DNA from: Adiantum capillus-veneris
Taxonomy: Eukaryota; Streptophyta; Polypodiopsida; Polypodiales; Pteridaceae
Direction of reading: 5' to 3'
DNA length: 64,000 bases
NCBI GenBank assembly: GCA_014529385.2
Contig: CM043959.1
Coordinates: 49,919,122-49,983,121, forward strand
Each line of letters starts with the position of its first letter. Within the stretch, counting starts at the first letter, position 1. The notes under the pieces were generated by a model, which saw only the letters and a list, made by a program, of their open reading frames with translations, ran no database searches and was not told the origin of the DNA. The position numbers and the translations under genes are program-made. This document shows positions 25,036-36,122 of the stretch, piece by piece.

Positions 25036-25478
25036 CTTTTGGAGGGTCACAATCATCCTAGACATGCGCGAAAGTAGTTAATTAATTCAATAATCATTAA
25101 AAATTAATGTGCTCTAAAAAATGAAGAGCTAGTAGAGGAGGTGTAAGCTAAAATTCCAATAGTGAAAGAGAAGAAACACTAAAGAAACAATCTAAAAAAA
25201 TGCAATAAGTAGGAAAAGAGAGGTGTGATTAAAAAAGCAAATTGTACTAAAAAGACTACTTGTTAGAGTGGAGGTTGGAAAATCACAAGCCTACAACATC
25301 GGAAATTTTTAATTCTAACATTTGAAAAAATCAAAACGCGATAATATTCTCGGTAATATTTGTGGTAATAAGTGGAACTCTTAAAAAAGAAACAAAGCAA
25401 GGTATGGTGCATTTTTGGCATACATTTCTCAAGTTTCCCTCCCTATCATCACACCTATAGTGCAATCTCCTTCCTCCC

Positions 25479-25483
<5 letters not shown>

Positions 25484-25542
<59 letters not shown>

Positions 25543-25556
25543 CACACACACACACA
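25484..25556. repeat. (CT)n then (CA)n microsatellite
   Basis: About 54 bp of CT followed by a short CA run. Confidence 0.97.
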
Positions 25557-25680
25557 TATCAATGCTAATCTCAAGGATCATTCTTGACAGTTGTTTATTG
25601 GAGCCGGGGTGCAACAAAGGGAGTTTTACCAAGCACTGAGTAAACTTTATCGAGCGAACAAAAAAACGAGCAATATCCAG

Positions 25681-25821
<141 letters not shown>

Positions 25822-26361
25822 ACAATGAGTAAAACTTTGGTCAAGTTAAATACAAAACATGATACTTTTTCATGAATCACTCATCATGATATCACAAGAG
25901 AAGGAATTATTTGTTGCCATTCTCAAGTCATCAACAATAATGTAGTGAACAGTGATATCATTTTTGAACAACAAATTAATTATAACATTTGGTTTCATCA
26001 AGTACAAAACATGATACTTTAGCATGAATCGCACTCATCATTGATGAAGGCATGTCTTTTATGTGGCTTATCGGAGGTTTGAACATGGTATCGTGGATCT
26101 CGCACCATCATTTTAGCTTCAGCCTCAATGTCCACTGACAAGGCACTTCAGTTAACCAAAAAATCAACACATCAAAGCAAATAAATGGACTTTGAATAGT
26201 GCAAAAGAAGATTTTGCAAAATCATTTAAAACCACATCAATATCCACCTAACTATTGTCAAATATTGCCATGAGCATACATAGCTTGAAAAAGAAAAATC
26301 TAAGTAAGGAGAGGCACTCAAAAAATAACATGTCCATGACCAAAAGAAATGGAATGCTCAC

Positions 26362-26596
26362 AAAATGATCAAATGGGTTCTCAACGGGAGGTCTATTCTC
26401 CTCATCCACCACATCTGCAGAAGTTGAGGCCTCATGTCTGTCTTGCCCTCTAGATTGGGGATGAAGAAGAGATGACACCTATGTCCAGATCAAAGCGTCA
26501 TCACTATCCAATTTTGCACAAGCACGTCTTGAAGAGAGACATGCTTTGAGAACAGGAATAGTCCCACAACCAAACTCCAAACAAAGGCCCTTTGGC
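26362..26596 (-). pseudogene. Exon with SAM-binding motif I
   Basis: GLCLEFGCGTIPVLKACL matches the motif I glycine loop (E-X-G-X-G) with the following helix, and AKLDSDDALI supplies the acidic residue at the end of the next strand. One TAG follows at 26482-26484 in a Gln-like position. The C-terminal part is acidic and Pro-containing. Confidence 0.55.
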
Positions 26597-27108
26597 CTAC
26601 ATAAGAGCTCAACAAGACTAGCAAAATGAAGTGAGAACTACGTTGCATGCATCCTCGCCATGCAAGTCCAGAATCCATGACTACGTAAGCAGACTCTGAC
26701 AAGTAGTGTTGCATGATGGTGTCTGTAGGAGTCATGCCCATTGCACGAAATAATGACATACTCTCATCAAGGTAAACCGGAGGTGGTGCACCTTGCCTAT
26801 GAATGAAGAATAGCATTGAACTATCACACTTCAAAGAAACATGACAAACACTTAGAATGTTGTAGTTTAATCATTACATACACTAGGCACTAAAAAAAAA
26901 TTTCAACCTCTTGATGATATCCACCCACATCCACAAATTTGTAAGATGAATGATGAATAACAATCACTCGACAATGAAAAACCATGTTAGATGCTCTACT
27001 CATCTTCTCAATGCAATGAAGAGTATCACCTACCATATATAAATATGATTTTCAACAAATGCAAATAAAGCAACAATAAGGTTTGCTTATTATAGAAGAT
27101 ATTGATAC

Positions 27109-27519
27109 CTGCAATAGATCCCACAACAACAAGCCATCTAGAATCTGCCAATGTATTGTGCGTCAAATGAATGGAGGCTCTCACATGCTCCTCAGTGCAA
27201 GTATCCCATGGAGGTTGTGAGGGTGTAGAATGTAGGACACCTTCAAAAGGCAAGTCAAGAAACACAAAATCAGCAGCCCATGGAACGAGCCTACCATCTC
27301 TCTTGTATCCACCAACATCTATAGACTGGACTCTGACCATATGCTCGTGTAGGGGCATCCATATTGGTGACTGCATGCCATGATGAAATTCACGTGCAAT
27401 GGTAATATAATCCCCCGATATAGTTAAACATCTATGATATCTCGGTGCCTCTATAACAGATTGCTCTCTAGGGAAAACAAATCGCACCAAATGATGCAAG
27501 CTTTCTGTGCCAATAGCAT
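27109..27519 (-). pseudogene. Exon with methyltransferase motif IV
   Basis: Open for 136 codons between a clear acceptor and the GTATCA donor. It shows VPWAADFVFLDLPFEG, then about 30 residues later SRWLVVVGSIAG, the usual catalytic loop plus following strand of amino-methyltransferases. Leu stands where the second residue of DPPY/F is normally Pro. Confidence 0.55.
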
Positions 27520-29490
27520 CTGCCAATTATAAACAGTGAGATCACTAAACCATGGGTAAATTTTCATACCATAGTGCAATAAAAAAACAATTACAAGATT
27601 AGCAATTCTTTGTGAGTTAAGAAAACTATATTATTTATGGACACACCTCTTGTGTCAAGCTCCTCCTCTATCTCATGTTGGTTCCCCTTATGTTTTGGTA
27701 GAGAAGCTATCAAGGAACACAACCAAGTGAAGAGATTAGTGAGCCATAGCAAAGAGATCAATAAAAGTACATGCTCACACATGTCATAAGATTAGTTAAC
27801 CTTTTCTTTAATGCTCACACCTGTCATTTCTATTGCAACAATTGTCTCGTGTTGCTTCCCTTTATCTTTATGGAGCGAAGCTGTGAAGAATACATTAATC
27901 ATGCTCAATAGCAATGCACAAAATTCAACAAAGACTCTGTTACATCTCACAAAACATAGACAAAGTCATTAAAGAGACTCACATGCATGAACAGATCTAT
28001 TATTATGTATGGTCTCCCTCCTTGCATCTGCATCCGATGTGTCAACAGTTGTAGAGGGATTTGAAGTCCTCTCTGCATCGTGGATCTCTCTCTCACGACC
28101 CAACACATAATTTTGATCCATGTCTATCCACCAAGGACAGTGATCTAGCTCCCATTGTGATCGATGATGCATAGTGGGAGGATACATGATATCCTCACTA
28201 TCAACACGGACCCATGATCAAGCAAGCAAAGGAATGACTAGAATGTGTTGTTTCCCCAACAAATGATAGAAGTATCTAACAAAAAATATATAGCAAACTT
28301 TTAGATTATCACAATGAAACTCACAAAATACAAAATAAAGCTACATTTTAGTGACCACTACCTATATAGCAGTCTTTGTGAAGCCATTCGATAGTAGTCG
28401 ATCTTCTTAAGAGCTTGCAACTCAGCATCAGTATTTCTGCCCTCCAAAGACACCTCTAATGGAAACATGAATTTACGAGCCTCTACTATCATCTCTCGAT
28501 AGTAGAGCTCCAATGTAGCTGTTGGAGTAATTGTGATTCCATCCGGCACATCCACATAGTCAAGCAAAAGTATCTTAGCACCATCAAGCACTCTTTGTAT
28601 AGCACCCTCTCTTTTCAACCAACTATAACAATCAAGTGATATAATTTACAAAAAGATAAATTATAAAAGAAACAACTAAAGATAGAAACCCAAACTCGTG
28701 CTACCTACCTACAGAATTTATGGTCACCTCGAGTCAATCCGTAAGTCGCTTGTGTAATCTTGCTAGACTCCAACAATGATAACCATAAGATCTTATTTTT
28801 CATTTTTGCATCATGAAGAGAAATTAAATTAAGCTTCTCTAATGTATCCCAAATCTCTTGGCCCCATTTCAAACTCATTACTTTATCAAACCACTCTTCA
28901 CCATGTTGAGGATCAACAATATTCAAAATCTGTCAAAAAAGCACTTAAAAGACAAACAATACAACTTAGTCAAAAGAACCATACCTTTCCAACACGATCC
29001 CCATATTTGATGTACAATTCTCCGATTATTTTTTTCTCTTCTTGTTTCAGATCTTCTGGCGATAGAGTATCTTTCTTGCTCTCTGTCTTACTTTGGAGCT
29101 CCTTTAACACTTGAACCTTACAATAAGTATTCAATAAAAACATTAAAATCACAAAGCAATTATACTTAAATTCAAGAATGTAGTACACCCTTACATCAAA
29201 TAGCAAACAAGCAAGATATCTCCGTGTAAGAGGATGCCAAGGATCTTCCCCTTTTGTTCCTCTTTTTTAGAGAGTGTCAATGAGTTTTTGATCTGCCTCT
29301 AGTCAGTGCACGTAGATAATATTCATGATCGGCCGCACAAATATTTGAGCAATTGACAAGTTCATCTCTCAAGTGAGAGGTAACCAGAGCATGTGTGTTC
29401 ATGCTATATAACTGAATAATTTGTTTTTAAATAAGTGCCAAAATAATATAGATACATCAAACAATGCACTTGATTTAGCATTTTACTTAC

Positions 29491-30120
29491 AAGCTCATTC
29501 TTTGAAGACTGTGAGCAATGCAATCTCTAACACCTTTGTAGTATCAATTATTGTACAGAAAACTCTACAATGCATCTCTTTGTTAGTAGAGTACATTTCA
29601 TTAATGGATTCTCACCAAACAACTGTTCGATGATTCCCTTACCACACATAGAACATTTTTTGGGCAAGGGATTCAAATTGTGGATGTGCAACTACCTCTT
29701 CAAACTCTATATTGCCTTGTTTCCATATTGGATCCCATCCATCAATAATAGCATCTTACAAAAAAAAGACATACATTTACGTATGATCATCAAAAGAAAT
29801 GAAGAAAGGTAAAAGTAAGAAAGCATACCTGTGACTACAGTTTCTTCCATTTGACATGTAGACAATGAAACTATAAATGCACCTTTCTCTTTGATGTAGC
29901 CTTCTCGGGGAAACGTGGACCTCAAGCCACTTACATCTGACCTTAAACCATGAACTTTAGCATGAGTTATAAGCCTGCAAAGAGGTATGGGAAGACATTC
30001 AAAGCAACTAAAAACTCTTGTTCTACTTAGAATGTCCTCTCCCCGATCCAAGTGCAATGTGCTATCATCCTCATCTGCAACACTTGGACGTATTTCAGGT
30101 CTCATTCTAAATGACACTAT
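29491..30120 (-). pseudogene. ParB-like domain exons
   Basis: The pattern is LPIPLCRLITHAKVHGLRSD, then a helix, then about 75 residues later MFYVW*GNHR, then MHCRVFCTIID. It follows the ParB/Srx fold layout: an N-terminal strand-helix with Pro-hydrophobic start, then the D-G-X-H-R motif, here with a stop in place of the Asp codon region. Identification is by motif only. Confidence 0.45.
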
Positions 30121-30456
30121 TTGCTAGCAGCTTCAACTGTAGCTATCTCTTGGTCCAATTCATGCAAAGAACCCAAACCAATATCATGACTATCGCTCTC
30201 ATCTAGAAACTCCGTCTCGGCCATCGAGCTAACTTGATCACTACAAATAGGTTTTAAAACTGATGCACTCCTACCATGTCTTCTTGAACCTCCCCTAGTA
30301 GTAGAGGGACTACATTAAAAAAAAAAATGATACCTTCAAAAATAACACTAATAAAATTTCTATTAAACATACCTAATAATAAAGACGTTTGTACATTTCA
30401 TTTAAAAGTTCATGTTTGAAACTAAAGGTCATACAAACTTATGTAAAATCTATACT

Positions 30457-31313
30457 TTAAGACGCTGCCCTAAACTATCCCGCGTTGACGCGGGACTGGT
30501 TATGCCACTATCCCGTTGAAGAAAAGTATTGCATGCTTGACATATAAATACTCCATTGTTGTAATACCAACCTAGCCGGACATAGTCCTAGAATATCCAG
30601 CGTCGGTGCGGGACTGGTTATGCCATGATCCCGGTAGACAAAAACCCACAAAGCAGAGCCTATGCAGATCAACAAACAATGTGTTTAAGGCTCCAATTCT
30701 AACAACTCTTATATGGAACAACAAAGCAGTCCCTTTCTGGATCAGTGAAACCATGTTGTTAGGGCTCCCCTCACTAATGGGCGTTGTAAGGATCAGCAAG
30801 GCAGTCGTCTAAGGACCCCTGTGGATACACAAAATAATGCAATGAGTGTCCCTATTACCCAACACTTTGTAGATTATCCCAATAGTAGAAAACCCTTTGA
30901 AATGTTTAAAGCTCCTTGCAATCAACCTATGGAGACTCCTCAAAACACTTATAGACAATCTCTTCCCATTGGTTCTCTTGGAAATTCATATGACAATGCC
31001 CAAGATCACACCACCACCAGTGGATCAAAAAACCTTTGCAACCTTTGGAGACTCTGCCCCTCTTGGCAATGCTCCCCAGCTTGATAGCGTAGGGGGAGGT
31101 GAAATGCGTGACCATCTTATGGGTCTCAAGATGGACATCAACCTTTCCCAGAGTGAACTAAAAAAGCAACACAATCCTAACCAGATTACATAATGGTACA
31201 CAAAGTCCTGTCTCTTCAGCAAGCAATGCGCAGAATATACTTGAACCTAAAACCGGGACTATACTCTAAACAGTCCCGCGTCGACGCGCGTATCAGTTAG
31301 GGCAGTGTCTTAA
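30457..31313. mobile_element. Non-autonomous DNA transposon with TTAA flanks
   Basis: The left end GACGCTGCCCTAA (30461) and the inverted right end, read as GACACTGCCCTAA from 31309, are inverted repeats. Both continue with GC-rich CGCG...GACGCGGGACTG. TTAA flanks both sides. A second left-type copy lies inside at 30579, a subterminal repeat. TTAA target sites are typical of piggyBac-like elements, but the terminal bases are not the usual CCC. Internal ORFs (30606-30812, 30821-31084) have no recognisable domain and may be captured sequence. Confidence 0.65.
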
Positions 31314-32078
31314 AACATTCCAAGTAAGTAATGTTTGTGGAGGTTATGTGCAGGTTTGTGGAGATGAGTCCAATGCTCGAGCCCAACATGCTGAGTGCAG
31401 TAATCAAGAATGCGTTTTCTTCAATGATCGACTTTTAAGTGAAGTGAGACATAAATGTTAGCTCTAAGAATCAATGAGGCATTAATGTTAAGGTTGGAAG
31501 ATTAGAGGGGTCCTATTGTGAATACATGCTTCTCTGCATAGGACTTAATCTGCTATCTACTGTCGAAGCACTTTCGGCACTAGCTGTGCCCTCTTTATCT
31601 GAATGTATCCCAAATTCTTGAGCAGAGACCAATCACAAATTGCTGAAATAAAACATGGAGTACTGACATACAAGAAAGCAAAAACATACGCAATACTGAC
31701 ATACAAGCAAAAAAAGAGACCCAACCCTCCGACTACTCCTTGCTACAACGGGCCTGCCCAAAACATCATCGCCTGCCAAATCGCTGTTGCTCATCCTTGG
31801 ACCTGATTTCTTGAGTTAAATGTAAGCCGATCTACATCCGACTTAATGTTAAACAAAGTACATCCTTGTTTTTTGAATAAACAGTAAATAACAAAGTCCA
31901 TTCTCGTTCTTTGAAGCTCATTGCAATAATCAAGATTTCGTCATATACAGATACACAACCAAAATAAACAGTAAATAAAATATGCACTGCCGAAATAATC
32001 GGATCCACATTAAAATTTGAATTAATAGTCCTTAATCTTAAGCGTAGAATAAACTTGAAAAAAAAACGTGACTCTACC
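31314..32078. other. No recognisable gene
   Basis: About 760 bp of AT-rich DNA between two mobile elements. Nothing beyond short ORFs is visible. Confidence 0.5.
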
Positions 32079-32205
32079 TGTAAGGACATGGGTCCTATGG
32101 TCAAGGCCACCGGCACGGCCGGATTGTGTGTACGCTAGGGGGAGGCGATCAGATAGTACGATTGGGTGGAGACTAGCACATGATTTACCACCACCCTTTC
32201 ACTAG
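32079..32205 (+). repeat. 5' LTR, part alignable to the 3' copy
   Basis: Similarity to 34912-35036 holds from TGTAAGG to CCTTTCA. If the primer-site candidate is right the LTR continues to about 32437. Confidence 0.7.
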
Positions 32206-32489
32206 TATTCAACCTATTTTTGGGAGGAGGCTAAAAGCGTCTTGCATGTGCGTGCGATGCTCTGCTTCTCTCTCACGTTCTGTAGACAACGACATCTCCG
32301 CTGTCCAACAAAATAAGATAGGCATGCTTTCCTGTGTGTAGCACATGGACAGACAGTGACAGCCGACCACTGCCGCCTCATCTATGCCCGCCTTGGAAAA
32401 CTCGACTAGCAACTCAAAGCATCGAGGCTCCGAAGGCTTTCGTTGGCACCGTTGGCTGCGCGTGTAGGAAGGCCCGCTTAACCCTTCCA

Positions 32490-32555
32490 TGAAGGAGGGT
32501 TGAACCCACCCCGTGAGGGTAAGAGGCCAACACTTTACCATCAAGCTATTGGCTC
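32490..32555 (-). repeat. tRNA-like sequence, tRNA-Lys(CTT)-derived, possibly a SINE head
   Basis: The minus strand shows a D-arm (TAGCTTGATGGTAAAGT), a CTCTTAC anticodon-loop-like segment and a T-arm GGGTTCAACCC. The acceptor stem halves do not pair and the anticodon stem has mismatches, so it is not a functional tRNA gene. Box A and box B are both recognisable, as in tRNA-derived SINEs. Confidence 0.35.
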
Positions 32556-32934
32556 TTGTTGTGTATAACAAGGAAAGATAGTCTTCTTGTGTTGAAAGGA
32601 AAACTAGAAGGAAAGGGAAAGCTTCAAACTTGAAGAAAGTAGTTTCACCCTTCCTTTTTACTTCTTGCAGGAAGGCAAGCTTTCCTCCAAAAATTCTTTT
32701 TTCCTTAAGGAGGTAGCTTCAAAGTGAAGAAAAGCCTTGACAAAAACGACGAGTTTTTGTGAAGAATCATCAAAGGTGTTCTTACAAACGAGCAACAAGT
32801 GAAGCGCTGAAATTCTCGCAAGGCGAGGTTCGCATGCAATGCAAATCGCAAAGCATACAAAACACAAAGACTTCAATTTCTCAAGGTACAAGTTGTCATT
32901 TTTTTTTCTCTCTTTGCATTAGTGTGTGTTTACC

Positions 32935-33778
32935 ATGGCCAGTGAGGATATCCTACTTACACAAATGTTGAATTTTGAGCACGTAAATCAAAATCAGGGA
33001 ACCACGGGTGTTGCTGACACTAATATGCATGATGATGATGATCTAGGAGATCATGGGCTTGTAGATATGGCTTCTTTCAAGACTTTGGAACATCCTCAAA
33101 GAGTACTTGAAAGCAACCTCTCTGCACTCAATGCAAATGTTACCAATCTTATGGAGTTACTTGTGAAATTTATGAATTCACAGACGACTCAAGGAGCCAC
33201 AAGTGGCATGGTTCAAGGGAACCAAGCTCGCACAACTCAACGAGTCCAAGAGACAAGTGCTATAGAAGATGCAGAAGGTAGCAATGCATTACTTAAGAAT
33301 ATCACCATTCCTGAGTTTAACAGGGAATTAAGAGCGTGATCGCAACAACGATGCGGTCAATATGTTCTTACACAAATGGAGTGATATTCATAGATTGAGA
33401 CACACCCCGTATATAAAGACGGCTGTGGAAACAAGTCTATCTCTTAAAGGCAAGGCCTATAAGTGGTGGGCTGCGTTTGAAGCTTCTTTCTCTAAAGAGT
33501 TTTTGGACTCCAATGAAGAGGATAAGAATTGGTGAGCATGGGATGCATGCCGCATGTCTGGCCTCTCTCTCACATAGTATCTTTTGAAGTATCGAGAAAT
33601 CATATTAAAACTAGAAGGTCTAGATGAGTTCCAAAAGATACGGGGTTTTAATAGGGGTCTTGACAAAGACTATCGTCTTCATGTCAAGACCCAACATCCA
33701 AAAACTTTGGAAGAAGCCATCAGTCATTCGCAAAGATATGATGATGACCAAGAGAGCAGAGCGCCTCAAGGTAGGTGG
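32935..33778 (+). pseudogene. Gag of the second chromovirus
   Basis: ATG in good context (ACCATGG) at 32935. The N-terminal part is acidic with an Asp run and a coiled-coil-like middle. The gag core follows after a frame change near 33335: FLHKWSDIHRLRH, SLKGKAYKWW, and GFNRGLDKDYRLHV (about 33650). A stop region lies near 33530. No zinc knuckle is present because the sequence jumps to integrase at about 33778. Confidence 0.75.
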
Positions 33779-34371
33779 CCTTTTACATCCTTTAGAGATT
33801 TCACAAGGTAAGTGGGAGAGTATCTCTATGGATTTTGTGGTAGGACTACCTACTACAAATCGTGGCCATGATGCCATTCGGGTAATTGTAGACCGTCTCA
33901 CAAAGATGGGTCAACTCATTTCTACTAGGACTACGGTTAAGACACCGAAATTAGCACAGCTATTTGTAGAGTGTATATATAAACTCTACGGTCTTCCAGC
34001 TAGTATCATTAGTGAGAGAGATCGAAAGTTCAATAATCACTTCTGGAGAGCTGTGTTCCAAAAGTTGGAAACTAAACTTAATCTAAGTACGGTTGATCAT
34101 CCAGAAATGGATGGTCAAACAGAAAGAGTTAATCAAGTGCTAGAGGATATGCTATGGGTGTACATTAGCAGGAATCAAACCAATTGGGAAGACTACTTAC
34201 CTATATTGGAATTTGCTTATAATAGTTCAAAGCATGTGACTACAGGGTTTAGTCCATTTATGTTTTTGTATGGATTTCAACCTAGATCACACATTACGGT
34301 GGGGTTGGCTAAGGACAAGATACAACAAGCGAAGGATTTTCTCCAAGAACATTTTGACATGCTTTGAGTTG
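33779..34371 (+). pseudogene. Integrase core of the second chromovirus
   Basis: WESISMDFVVGLPTT keeps the first catalytic Asp, VNQVLEDMLW keeps the Glu. The second Asp is replaced: IISERDRKF instead of S-D-R-D. FAYNSSKH and TGFSPF are the standard core end. The core begins abruptly next to gag. Confidence 0.9.
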
Positions 34372-34916
34372 CTTTGACAGAATGTTAAAGCAAACTCAAG
34401 ATCGATGTAAGAAGTACGCAGATGAGCATCGACGTCTTGCTACTTTCGAAGAAGGAGATAAGGTTTTCCTCAAAGTTTGGGAGCATTCAGAACGTTTGAA
34501 GACGAGAAAAGTTGATAAACTTTCACCACGCTAGCTATTGTGGACCGTTTACCATTCTCAAACGTATAGGTCAAGTGGCCTATAAGTTAGCTCTTCCAGA
34601 GAACTCACGAGTTCATCCTGTTTTTCATGTTAGCCGTTTACAAAAACAGCTAGGACAGAATGATAATGTCATTGACACAGGTGTGTTGGTTGATCTTATT
34701 GCACCACCAAGCATTCCTCATGAGCCCGAAAAGATTTTGGATTCTCATGAGCTTTGCACCAGACATCATGTCAGACGACAGGTGTTTGTAAAATGGCTAG
34801 ATAGACCTGAAGAAGGTTCTACATGGGAGAATGTCTCCGCACTTAAGAAACATTTTCCCACATTCGTTTTTGAGGACAACAACGATTCTCCAAGGGGAAG
34901 GGGGGGGGTAATGTAA
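34372..34916 (+). pseudogene. Integrase C-terminus and chromodomain
   Basis: GDKVFLKVW (about 34458), CGPFTILKRIGQVAYKLALP, VHPVFHVSRL and a chromodomain QVFVKWLDRPEEGSTWEN (about 34780). A TAG-like break and frame change occur near 34510. The frame ends in the polypurine tract. Confidence 0.85.
34893..34909 (+). other. Polypurine tract
   Basis: GGGGAAGGGGGGGGG directly before TAATGTAAGG of the 3' LTR. Confidence 0.7.
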
Positions 34917-35036
34917 GGACATGGGTCGTATGGGCAAGGCCACCAGCACGGTCGGACAGTGTGTACGCTAGGGGGAGGCTATAAGATAGCATGGTTGGGT
35001 GGAGACTAGCACACGCGTTACCACCGGCCTTTCAAT
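34912..35036 (+). repeat. 3' LTR fragment
   Basis: About 125 bp matching the 5' LTR start. It is cut at 35036 by a terminal repeat of the TTAA-type transposon family. Confidence 0.8.
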
Positions 35037-35082
35037 GCCCTAAACAGTCCCGCGCCGATGCGGTATCAGTTAGGGTAGTGTC
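35037..35082 (+). repeat. Orphan terminal repeat of the TTAA-type transposon
   Basis: GCCCTAAACAGTCCCGCG and TATCAGTTAGGGTAGTGTC match the right end at 31270-31309. No matching left end was found next to it. Confidence 0.7.
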
Positions 35083-35731
35083 CCACTGCGTCTACCTTAG
35101 CTTGTGGGGGGACGACGTTTGGGCGCCATCAATTTTTGTGTACGTCTCACAACGTGTACGCTTCTTGCAGACGTCGACCAAGAACAGAGCAGAGCGTAGG
35201 CTTTTAGAAAATCTCAAACTTCGAGTCCTGATTAAAACATCAAAATGCAAATTTTAACCAATCTTAAGCTTATGAGATGTGGTCAGGAAAAATGTGTCTC
35301 AGCCGGTTGTGACTAAGGGAAAAAAGAAAAATTGCACTCCAAAATAAAGTAAAATAATGCAATAACACAATTTTTGTATAATGAGAATATATCGAGCGAC
35401 AGTTACATTGCAATAAAAATATGTTAATGCCTTCAATAGGTTTAGACATCAAGACAAATCAGTACAAGTTGAGCATACAGGTGTAGGAAAATCAGTAAAC
35501 GTTTAGCATAGAGGTGTAACGTTGAAGCCGGCATATCTTGTCGTGCAGAGTGGAATAGAAAAACAAAAAAATTAACGTTTTTTTCCCTAAGTTTTGGTCT
35601 TTCAACACTTAATATCAAGACGTGCGTGGCACATGTGATTGAATATAGACATTTTTCTCTTTTCCAAGAGATTGTTGTCTGCAAAAAGCGCACTCTATTA
35701 CTCTCCAGGTTTAGTTTGTTCAATCCATGCA
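35083..35731. other. No recognisable gene
   Basis: Short ORFs only, on both strands. It may contain upstream exons or a promoter of the split SWIM gene, but nothing can be assigned. Confidence 0.4.
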
Positions 35732-36121
35732 ATGGCTCATCATATCACTATCTTCGGTCCCAAGCATAAGCATAAGCTTGTGCTAATGTTTGAAAGTAGG
35801 TATCACACTATCACTGTTGAAGCTTTAACATAACATTTTGAGCTGGAGAACATAAATTTCTCGTTAAGTCCACTTACACTACAAGGTGAGCAGGTTAGAA
35901 TTGAACCTACACGTAATGATTCAAATGAGTTGTTTTACCATTTGGATCACGAATATTCACAGTTTTACAAGGTGCTTTGCAACGAACAACCATCAACGTC
36001 AAATGCTAGCTCAAAAGATTCTCCAATCAATGTTGAAGATGGCATTGCATGCATCAGAAGTGTACTTGATGTTATTCGTTCTCTTCCTCTACAAACCAAT
36101 CTATATATTGCACTCTCCTCT
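35732..36121 (+). pseudogene. 5' part of a SWIM-type (MULE-like) gene, split by CACTA
   Basis: Open frame from ATG at 35732 (MAHHITIFGPKHKHKLVL) with one TAA at 35831. It runs to the CACTA end, where the last codons read IALSS. The reading frame continues at 45866 on the far side of the CACTA (AMYGMEHKFDEHVW) if one copy of the TCT target duplication is removed. The N-terminal part has no domain I recognise. The pairing with the downstream half is inferred from exact frame agreement. Confidence 0.6.
36119..36121 (+). repeat. Target-site duplication TCT, left copy
   Basis: Identical to 45866-45868 on the other side of the CACTA; 3 bp is the CACTA standard. Confidence 0.6.
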
Positions 36122-36122
36122 C

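Larger units (their letters stand above)
26019..30309 (-). pseudogene. Multi-exon gene: ParB-like domain plus beta-class DNA methyltransferase, decayed
   Basis: A chain of exons with GT-AG borders reads through on the minus strand: 30309-29829, 29754-29491, about 29405-29195, 29116-28985, 28929-28709, 28622-28362, 28275-27983, 27880-27821, 27716-27647, 27519-27109, 26791-26642, 26596-26362 and 26134-26019. Codon phases agree at most joints. The first exons resemble a ParB/sulfiredoxin-type domain (IPLCRLITHAKV, then GNHR at about 29630). The middle is helical and unrecognised. The 27.1-27.5 kb exon carries FVFLDLPFEG, like the D-P-P-Y/F catalytic motif IV. The 26.4-26.6 kb exon carries LEFGCGTIPVLKACL and KLDSD, like SAM-binding motifs I and II. 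Motif IV before motif I is the beta-class order. Decay: a frameshift near 30128, stops in exons 2, 3, 7 and 12 (several CAG or CGA to TAG or TGA), and a one-base phase mismatch at 26642/26596. The domain calls are inferred from motifs. Confidence 0.55.
32079..35036 (+). mobile_element. Second chromovirus, internally deleted
   Basis: Two copies of a TGTAAGGACATGGG segment (32079 and 34912) bound a gag that is joined directly to integrase and chromodomain. Protease, RT, RNase H and the integrase zinc finger are missing. A G-rich polypurine tract (34893-34909) precedes the 3' copy. A possible primer site resembling TGGCGCCGTTG lies at about 32439 (TTGGCACCGTTGG). Confidence 0.8.

Noticed and set aside
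32490-32555. Functional tRNA-Lys gene
   Set aside because: Acceptor and anticodon stems do not pair; kept only as a tRNA-like sequence.
35877-35886. CACTACAAGG as the CACTA right end
   Set aside because: It lies in the open frame of the SWIM gene and its 3-bp flank (TTA) does not match TCT; the end at 36122 does.
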